A DNA stretch of 64,000 bases, taken from assembly GCA_963662155.1 (NCBI GenBank), contig OY759269.1, forward strand, positions 20,157,754 to 20,221,753, in the 5' to 3' direction. The stretch's first letter is position 1, and every line of letters starts with the position of its first letter. The position numbers were made by a program, and so were the translations under genes. Below are positions 56,592-64,000 of this stretch, piece after piece. Under the pieces are notes generated by a model. It was given only the letters and a program-made list of their open reading frames with translations. It did no database searches and was not told where the DNA came from. The stretch is from Lamellibrachia columna (Eukaryota > Annelida > Polychaeta > Sabellida > Siboglinidae).

Positions 56592-57959
56592 GCAGATCGA
56601 CAATAGGTAATCTTGCATATACCGGGCCTTTATTATTACAAGATGGGTGGCGTCATTCCGGTGGCTTCTCGGAGGATAGCCATCTTTAGGCTTAGTATGG
56701 GCTGCAGCTTAAGCATAAGGCGATTGTTTCTCAAACTGGTTTGCAAGCCTGACAACAGCTGTGAATTCACTAAACATGTAGAGGTGCCAAGTCTCCCGCT
56801 TTGGCGGTAGAGCTCACGCTTATTTTTCTTCAATTTGGGATAATCTCAAGGTCTACCGCTTTAGTGCGGAAATCTACCGCCAAGCCGTAATTTCACGGGT
56901 AGAGTTAATATACTTATTTCGAATCCAAACATACCAACACATCACATAAAAATGCACCAAAATTAAGTAAATATACCATAAAATTGAAACAGTTCCGCCA
57001 GGAGGGGATACCTCTTTCACACTCCCCCATGCAGCGACCGGGACGCGAGGCTCGCAACCCGACTTATCGCCCTCACATCCAGCAAAGCGGTACCGGTAGA
57101 CACTTTTTTGCAGTATGATACTTGGCATTTCTGAGCATGCACTGACGATAAGAATCCATTTGCGTTTAGATATGGGTACTACGAGGATAAGGTAGGACGG
57201 GGGGGAGGGAGAGACAAACCAGAATGACTGGGGGACATATGGCAGTACATAAAAATTATGGCAATTACCCAAGTTTGCGTTAGAAATGTCCTCAACTGAG
57301 GAACAAGTGCAAGAGGGCGCCACCTTATATATACATATAAATCGCACGCGCGCGCGCGCACACACACACTTCAACAATGAACAAATACACACTTTATTTC
57401 AATGCAACCAGTTACAAAAGCGTATATTCGCAAGTAGTAATAACATTCCAACAAAACGAAATGTTGTCTTGTTGTCAAAACACATGCAATTATACAAGTG
57501 TGCGTCGCAAACAATCGTAGTATATTATTTGCTTTGTGATGTGCTAACAGAAACTAGCAAGTATCCATACCAGATGCTTGCGCAGAGTCCTAAACATCAA
57601 ATGGAATTAATTCATTATCAACGAAGAAGTCATTAACAGAGCAAATGTAGAGCCAATCAAGTCTACAATATTGAAATGAAGAAGAATAAGAAGAGATATT
57701 TGGGCCAAAGCATTAGAATGCCACCCACAAGAACACCACAGTAGGCATTGTAACAAACCCAGAAAATAAACACACACGACCTAAAAAGAATGGCTGCAGA
57801 TAGAAATGGATAGCGTGGATTGTGTCTCCGTCTTGTGTACCTGACGGCACGGGGAGTAAGTCGGTCAGTGTTGAAGTGCTTCGAAATAATAAACACATTT
57901 CTAAACGGAATTTTCTATACAACTTCACACGTGATGTATACATTCACAAACTTCTGCGA
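56592..57959. other. Intergenic, no gene recognised
   Basis: Contains a (CG)n/(CA)n run at 57345-57368 and moderately GC-rich blocks at 56650-57110. Open frames here have no recognisable motif. Confidence 0.4.
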
Positions 57960-59215
57960 TAGAACAGAACAATTAATGCAAAGCGTCCCACCTGTCTGAA
58001 TTCGTTCACAAAACTTAAACACTCCTTAAATAATGGAACTAGACAGCTTCACAACTGTGTATAAATATTTTTATGAGTCTTAAGGCTAGTGGCCATTGTG
58101 AATAACTTTCAAAAATTAGAAGTTTATAGCTTTATAACTGTGAATTCGTGCATGAATCTTTTTATGAACCTTACATTGACAGGATGTATTACAGTTCAGG
58201 CTGTAAGTTAAATGAATGCCTTTCCACATGTGGCACAAGAGTATAGCTTCAAATATGTGTGAATTTGTATGATTATGTTCATGAATCTTACATTAACTGG
58301 ATGTTGTGAATGATTTTCCACATGTAGAACAATTGTACGGCTTAAAACCTGGGTGAATATTTTAATGATTCTTACACTGACTGGAAGTTGTGAATGACTT
58401 TCCACAGGTAGAACAAATGTGTGGATTCACACCTGTATGAATATGTTCATGTCACTAACTGGAACTAGAATGTGTGAATGATATTCCACACTTAGAGCAA
58501 AAGTAAAGCTTCACATCTGTGTGAATCAGTTCATAAACCTTAAGGGAACTAGACTGCATGACATATTTACCACATATAGCACAAGTGGCACATATGGCAC
58601 TTCACATCTTTGTGAATCTGTTCATGTTTATAATGGGAACTGGCGTCTAAAAGTATTTTCCACACATACAACAAATGTATGTCTTCACACGGGCCTGTGT
58701 GAATTCGTTCATGAAAATTAAGGGAACCCGACAGTGCAAATAATTTTCCACACGTAGAACAAGTGTATAACTTTACACGTGTGAATCTTTTCAGGAATCT
58801 TACACTGATTGGAAGTTGTGAATCAGAATGACTATCCACATGTGGCACAAGTTTGCAGCTTCAAACCTGTGTGAACCCATTCATGTTTATAACTGGAACG
58901 AGTCTGAGAACAATTTTCCACACGTTCGAAGGCTTCACACCTATATGAGCGCATTCACGAAACTTAAGTTGACCAGACTGGGTGAACATTTCTCAAGTAG
59001 ATTAAGTGAACATCGCTGTACTCTGAATTTTGCAGTTATTAGATGTTATGAATGATTTAAGCTTAAACTTTCCATGAGCCTTAAAGGAACTTGACATTGT
59101 GAATGATTTTTCGCATGTAGCACAATTAAGTGTAAGATTTTACACCTGTGTGAATTTGTTCATGAACCTTAAGGGACTGAAACTGTGTGAATGATTTTCC
59201 ACACGTAGAACAAGT
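57960..59215 (-). pseudogene. Decayed C2H2 finger array downstream of copy B
   Basis: Broken frames keep finger pieces such as KLYTCSTCGKLFALSGSLNF, HERIHTGPC, HYKHEQIHKDVKCHMC and LYSCATCGKAFI, with stops and frameshifts between them. The array once held about ten further fingers. Confidence 0.85.
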
Positions 59216-60579
59216 TTATGACTTCACACCTTTGTGATTTCGTTCATGAAATTTAAGGGAACTAGACTGTGTGAAGGACTTTCCACAGGTAGAACAAGTG
59301 TATGGCCTCAAACCTGTGTGAATGTTTTCATGAATGTTACACTGACTAGACGTTGTGAATGACTTTCCACATGTGGCACAAGAGTATGGCTTCAAACCTG
59401 TGTGCATCATTCCATGAATCCTACATTGACTGGATGTTATGAATGACTTTCCACACGTGGCACAAGTGTATGGCTTCACACCTGTGTGAATCTTTTCATG
59501 TCTACGCCAGGAATTAGAGTGTGTGAATGATATTCCACACTTAGAACAAATGTAAGGCTTCACACCTGTGTGAATATGTTCATGAATCTTACAGTCACCG
59601 GATTTTGCGAACGACTTTCCACATGTAGCACAAGTGTATGGCTTCACACCAGTGTGAATCTTTTCATGAGTCTTACACTGACTGGAAGTTGTGAATGACT
59701 TCCCACATGTGGCACAACTGTGTGGCTTGAAACCTGTGTGAATCAGTGCATGTGTATAAAGGGATCTGTAGTCCGAGAATGATTTTCCACATGTAGAACA
59801 AGTGTAAGGCTTTACACCTGAGTGAATTCTTTCATGAATCTTAAGAGAAATAGACTGTGTGAATGACTTTCCACATGTAGAACAAACATATGGCTTTATA
59901 CCTGTGTGAATTCGTTCATGAACCTTACGAGAACTAGCCTCTGTAAATGATTTTCCACATGTAGAACAAGTGTATGGTTTTATACCAGTGTGAATTCTTT
60001 CATGAATTTTACGTATACTGGACGATGTGAATGACTTTCCACACGTGGCACAAGTGTGTGCCTTGACACCTTTGTGAAACGTTTCATCAGTCTCAAGGGT
60101 TCTGGAGTTTGTTAATGACTTTCCACGTTTTGAACAAGTGTATTGGTTCTCACATGTGCTCATTTTGTCAGCACCGTTATGTTGACTGCATTGCATTAAT
60201 TGCTTTGTGCATGCAGAGCTAATGTATGGCTCCACAATCATGTGTATTACACCAGCTTCTAACATACTCTCACCACAGGGCTCTTCTTTTTGATCAATGT
60301 TCTCACTGTAATCTATTGATGTTTCTACACACCAGTCTGTGGGCTCCACTTTCAAGACCTCTTTCAACAAACCACCCTCACACACTACCCACTTTCTGGT
60401 CTCTGCACTGTTGCTGTTACATTCATCAGGCTCAATCTTCTCTGATTTCACTTGTATGTCCGGCTCACAGTAATCTGTTGGTCTTCTGTTATTTTGGTGA
60501 CACATCTGGTCAAACGGCAGGAAACCTTCTTGTGAATTTATTTTTGCCGGGTGATCTTCAGACTGTATACTTGTCACAC
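59216..60579 (-). CDS. Zinc-finger copy B, exon 2 with fingers
   Basis: Acceptor CACAAAG|GTGTGA; 1,364 bp to the stop. Holds the acidic region and the complete finger array. Confidence 0.93.
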
Positions 60580-61105
60580 CTTTGTGAAGATCAGAACAAT
60601 GTTTTTGAATATTAAAATATGTAATAATAACCAGTTATATTTTACACATTATTGCACATACATTGAAATATCGAAAATGATGTTGTTATGGATATACAAT
60701 GTCAACTGTAAAAGTATGATAATGATGACCACAAAGAATGTTATGTTTGTGAACAACAAACTCAATCCAACAAATAAGAAAGATATTACAACCCAATCTA
60801 CATAGATCTGTCTCTTTGATATGAATGTGTTTACGTAGATTACTTATTCTTTCCTGATGTAGGGATGTTTCTACTTCACCTTCATAATGTATACCTTGCC
60901 AGACTTGGTAGTCATCAGAACTCTGTTTCACCAGACTGACTGAAGCAACATGTCCACAGGTTGGAGGCCCAATGGGAGACTGGCTGTTTGAAGATACTCT
61001 ATTTTGGATGATGTCTGCAGGAGTGCATCGGGCATCTTCTGGTGTTGCATCTGAGTATTGCAACTGATTCCCTGTGGAAATATATTGCTCTTCTTCAGAT
61101 TTCAT
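59216..61105 (-). CDS. C2H2 zinc-finger protein, copy B
   Basis: Two exons (61105-60895 and 60579-59216; phase 1) give 524 residues. Probably a nuclear DNA-binding regulator with unknown targets. The N-terminus MKSEEEQYISTGNQLQYSDA leads to an acidic region with KWVVCEGGLLKEVLKVEPTD; no KRAB, SCAN, BTB or ZAD domain is recognised. A first degenerate finger (YTCSKRGKS, second Cys replaced by Arg) at about residue 217 is followed by ten complete C2H2 fingers at about 245-524, joined by TG[IVLF]KP-type linkers. The ATG is preceded by TTTTCAG|TGAGTC, so the 5' UTR is probably spliced. Close paralogue of copy A, same strand, about 12 kb away. The array ends at GVKS-stop and decayed fingers continue downstream. 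Confidence 0.9.
60895..61105 (-). CDS. Zinc-finger copy B, exon 1
   Basis: ATG at 61105; donor TGGCAAG|GTATAC; 211 bp. Encodes ARCTPADIIQNRV and SQSPIGPPTCGHVASVSLV, aligning with copy A where the stop lies. Confidence 0.85.
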
Positions 61106-61129
61106 TGCAGATGTGATGACTCACTGAAA

Positions 61130-62429
61130 ATACAAGAATAATAATTATGGTTTGCAGCATCAAATGTCATCACTTTCCAGATGGTGAAGTATTGTATCAA
61201 GCAACCTAGATACATATATTTGTAATCATTCACCTCTTTAATTGGACCTGCCGTGCCTTATCTGGAAACACACTACTTATATCCTTAGGCCTTACCCCAG
61301 GTGACTATATGTTAGTTGAGTCACTGGGCTAGTCAAGCCACCCACATTTCCCAGGAAACCACAGCAGCGACAGTGATTTGGTACAACCCTGCGATTGAAC
61401 ATGTTATTAGAACACAATTGACATATAATAGGTGCATTTGTTACAACAATCAGAAAATGTGAGTTAAAAGTATGTTTTTTGATATTTTTCCTAATTTTTG
61501 GTGTTTGTGATTAATGTCTACTGGTGTGTAAACTATCAACACATGTGACTAGACTTTATTGTCTGTGCACTTACAAATGGTTTAACCATGTACAGGGAAG
61601 AAGATTATTTTACATAACATAGCGCATTAATAAGAGTTTAATTAAAAAAGCTTAATTGTCCAAATGGGGCTAGTTGGGCCACCTAAGGCCCAAGGGAGAT
61701 TTAGTTGAGCAGTGGTTAACGAACAAAGACGAGTGTTGTTTTACTCCAAAATACATCATGGAATTCATCTATCCGAGCAAATTGGGACATTGAATAGCTA
61801 CAAGGCAACACATTAGCAATTAGTCACACTGGTTGCGATGGGCCTATGTTAATTTTGCTTACTTATTAATTAATGTGTGTTGACTTGTTGTACCCATTGT
61901 GTTGATGTTTTGGCTGAGTTGTTATGAAGTTTTAGTGGAAAGCCTACATAAATTATACAAATATTTAGCATTTAGCACTGTGACTCAACTAACGCTGCAC
62001 TGGCACTGTCACTGCGCCTGTGGCTCAACTAGCCCCACGCCTAGTGAGTAGTGTTAGTCGAGCCAGTTTACCAACCCTGCTTGAATCAGCTATACTAGGT
62101 ATGTTTTCTTGGTCTAAAATGATCTACTAATAATCACAGTTTATGCGAATAAAAACAAGTTTGACTTAGTAGTCTTACGAATATGATTGTGTTCTAAAAT
62201 CCAAAAAGAATTAAAAAGGCTAAAAGCAAAATTTACTGCTTTCCCCGATGTCTACTAGTTATTTTCTTATCTACATTCAAATCAGAAATATAATTTTTTA
62301 ACACCCTGTAATCTGTGGGGAAATCGCTTTTTTAACAATACTGTGTAAGTAGTACCGTTGGCAGTGTTGCAAAGAAGAAATCAAGACAAACTTGTGACAA
62401 AGTGGGCGATATATCAGGGTGTTGTATAA
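61130..62429. other. Upstream of zinc-finger copy B; recurring GGCTAGTTGAGCCA motif
   Basis: No exon recognised. Variants of GGCTAGTYGAGYCA occur in both orientations at about 61312-61341 (twice), 61667, 61701, 61979, 62019 and 62053. Confidence 0.45.
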
Positions 62430-62645
62430 ATTAAAAAGTGTAGACATTGCTCATGTCTCAAATATTGCGTTTAGTTTACGCAACGCATGCAGTACAATTA
62501 ACATGTATATGCAGCGGTGTTGTGTGAATTACCCGTAGAACATTTCGCAGACTATAATAACTTGATACTATTGAACAACACGTCGTATGAAGAAAACCTT
62601 CTCCCAGATGGTAATGTGGCAATTACCAACAGGAGGACGCATGGT
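62430..62645. repeat. Second copy of a LINE 3' UTR (see 54850-55060)
   Basis: Shares TAGACATTGCTCATGTCTC, TGTTGTGTGAATTACCCGTAG, AACTTGATAC, CTCCCAGATGGTAATGT and AGGAGGACGC in the same order and orientation as 54850-55060. Confidence 0.75.
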
Positions 62646-63135
62646 GAAGCCTGACAATGTGCCTACAAGATAAGTTTTGTACCGACCTCCGGGAGACTAA
62701 GATCTTTATGCGGTTTTAAAAGGTTAACATAATGCCTAACCTTGTGTTAAAAGTACAGCGAGTTTGACAGTTTAACTCGCGTATGTTTATGTTAGACTAT
62801 CGCGTCTTGCTTCGAACAGTAAGTTTGAATCTAGACCAATCGGAGCGCTCGCTTACGTCACCCGACGTTCGAAATTACAACGCCCATGCACGCCACGATG
62901 AATATTTCTGTCAGGCGCCTACCCTGAAATCAAAGTACTGTAAAGTGAGGTGACTTTGGCCCGGAGCAAAACATTTTTTTCACGATACCTGGGACCTCAG
63001 CATGCACTCCATTCGCCAAAATGGTGGTATTAGTGTAATGCTACACCCCTTTACTGGGTTTAGTTTAGGCTTTACTAACTGGCGATTGTCATTCTGAGTC
63101 TGAGAATTTGGTCCTTGCTTAAACCGGCCGCTTCA

Positions 63136-63168
<33 letters not shown>

Positions 63169-63304
63169 GCACGCACGTGAATGTTCTGAGAAAATTACGA
63201 AAAATAAATGTTTTAACATGCTTAAGGTGCTTAATCAATTAAATTGTTTGGTTAGTCTCGTTTCAAATTAATTTTGCGAAAAACCAAACCTACCTAGTAT
63301 CCAC
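62646..63304. other. Intergenic with (CACG)n microsatellite
   Basis: The tetranucleotide run (GCAC)n spans 63133-63178. The rest shows no recognised feature. Confidence 0.6.
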
Positions 63305-63745
63305 TGTCACTGGCACTGGCACTGCAACAATGCCAACAATGCTAGCTCGTTTGTGCGACTGTTGTATGTCGTTTTTTGTGAAATCATCAGACAAACTATC
63401 AAATTAGTTAATGCTTGTTCAAGCATTAACTGAAATGAAAATCGAAATCCTGAAAAATCATGATTTTCTTCCTTGGTGAAATTCCGTAACTTTGTCATGT
63501 GATCGGCGAGAGGATGGAGGTCACGCCCATGATCAGCATTGACACACACAGTATTTACCATTTTGGATATCCACTATTTTGATCCTTACCAGATCTAACG
63601 ACTAAAGTCAATTATTTCGATGATTTGAACAAAAATAGGCATTTTTTATTAAATTAACTGCGCATGTTACATAAACTATTCACACACTACATATCTGGAC
63701 ACCAATGAACCGGATTTGTGATAGGCTAAATCAGTTGAGGAAGCA
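63305..63745 (-). repeat. Dispersed element, inverted copy of 21390-21755
   Basis: CATTTTGGATATCCACTATTTTGA, TTTGAACAAAAATAGGC, GCTAGCTCGTTTGTGCGAC and TGTGATAGGCTAAATCAGTTGAGG are complements of blocks in 21390-21755. Confidence 0.75.
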
Positions 63746-64000
63746 GTTTTAATAAACATTCTGAATGGTGCACAACTGTAACGTGGACAGCCCAGGCCAT
63801 AGAATTATGGGCTGAACAAAACATTTACTCACAGTCCAAGACCTAACAATAATAGCATATGAGTACTTTTAGACCATCAATTGCTGTCCGAGGTATAGAA
63901 ATGTCTCTAAAATTATATTTATGAAGCTACAACAAAATAATGTATTGCAGACTGTAAACATGTACTATATACTATAGGCGCATGCAAAACATTATATTTC
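63746..64000. other. Nothing recognised
   Basis: AT-rich; no open frame or repeat of note. Confidence 0.4.

Noticed and set aside
57663..57943. Minus-strand frames with a hydrophobic tail
   Set aside because: No recognisable family and no start or splice support; the hydrophobic run is in AT-rich sequence.

Overview
The window is AT-rich, intron-rich animal nuclear DNA dense in mobile elements. It has GT-AG spliced genes with small exons and long introns, LINE, Tc1 and hAT-like relics, a tRNA-derived SINE, foldback elements and many minisatellites. The gene set and repeat style suggest a mollusc or other lophotrochozoan; that is an impression and the species is not determined. Nothing looks bacterial or viral, and I see no CRISPR array or operon.

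Five protein-coding loci were reconstructed by hand by matching splice sites and codon phase. (1) A CUEDC1-like ubiquitin-binding CUE protein lies on the minus strand, exons 9855 to 2668, first exon not found. (2) MRPL50, mitochondrial large-ribosomal-subunit protein mL50, lies on the plus strand at 17050-22268 in four exons, including a 60-bp first exon. (3) A gamma-synergin (SYNRG) orthologue lies on the minus strand at 45163-24000. It has 18 exons whose phases all agree (1,214 residues), from a 14-bp first coding exon through the EH domain and DF-rich adaptor-binding motifs to the C-terminal Cys/His module. (4 and 5) Two tandemly duplicated C2H2 zinc-finger genes lie on the minus strand at 49131-47596 and 61105-59216. 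Both have decayed finger arrays downstream, and the first copy carries a stop in exon 1 and a frameshift in its eighth finger.

Layout: 1-2.6 kb, LINE and hAT-like fragments and a minisatellite; 2.7-9.9 kb, CUEDC1 with two large minisatellites in its introns; 9.9-17 kb, mostly non-coding, with a cluster of palindromic dispersed elements at 15.2-16.8 kb; 17-22.3 kb, MRPL50; 22.3-24 kb, repeats; 24-45.2 kb, SYNRG with many intronic transposon relics; 45.2-47.2 kb, SYNRG upstream region, a striking palindromic MITE and a LINE scrap; 47.2-61.1 kb, the two zinc-finger genes separated by LINE relics, a 3.2-kb inverted-repeat element and a nested transposon insertion; 61.1-64 kb, repeats only.

The genes are ordinary conserved housekeeping or trafficking genes plus a young zinc-finger pair, and they do not form one pathway. 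The less ordinary content is in the repeats: a large foldback element with tandem cores, a 260-bp MITE built of CCATGG palindromes, a 54-bp perfect palindrome, a hAT-like insertion inside a minisatellite with an 8-bp target duplication, and a 766-bp insertion in a LINE with a 9-bp duplication.
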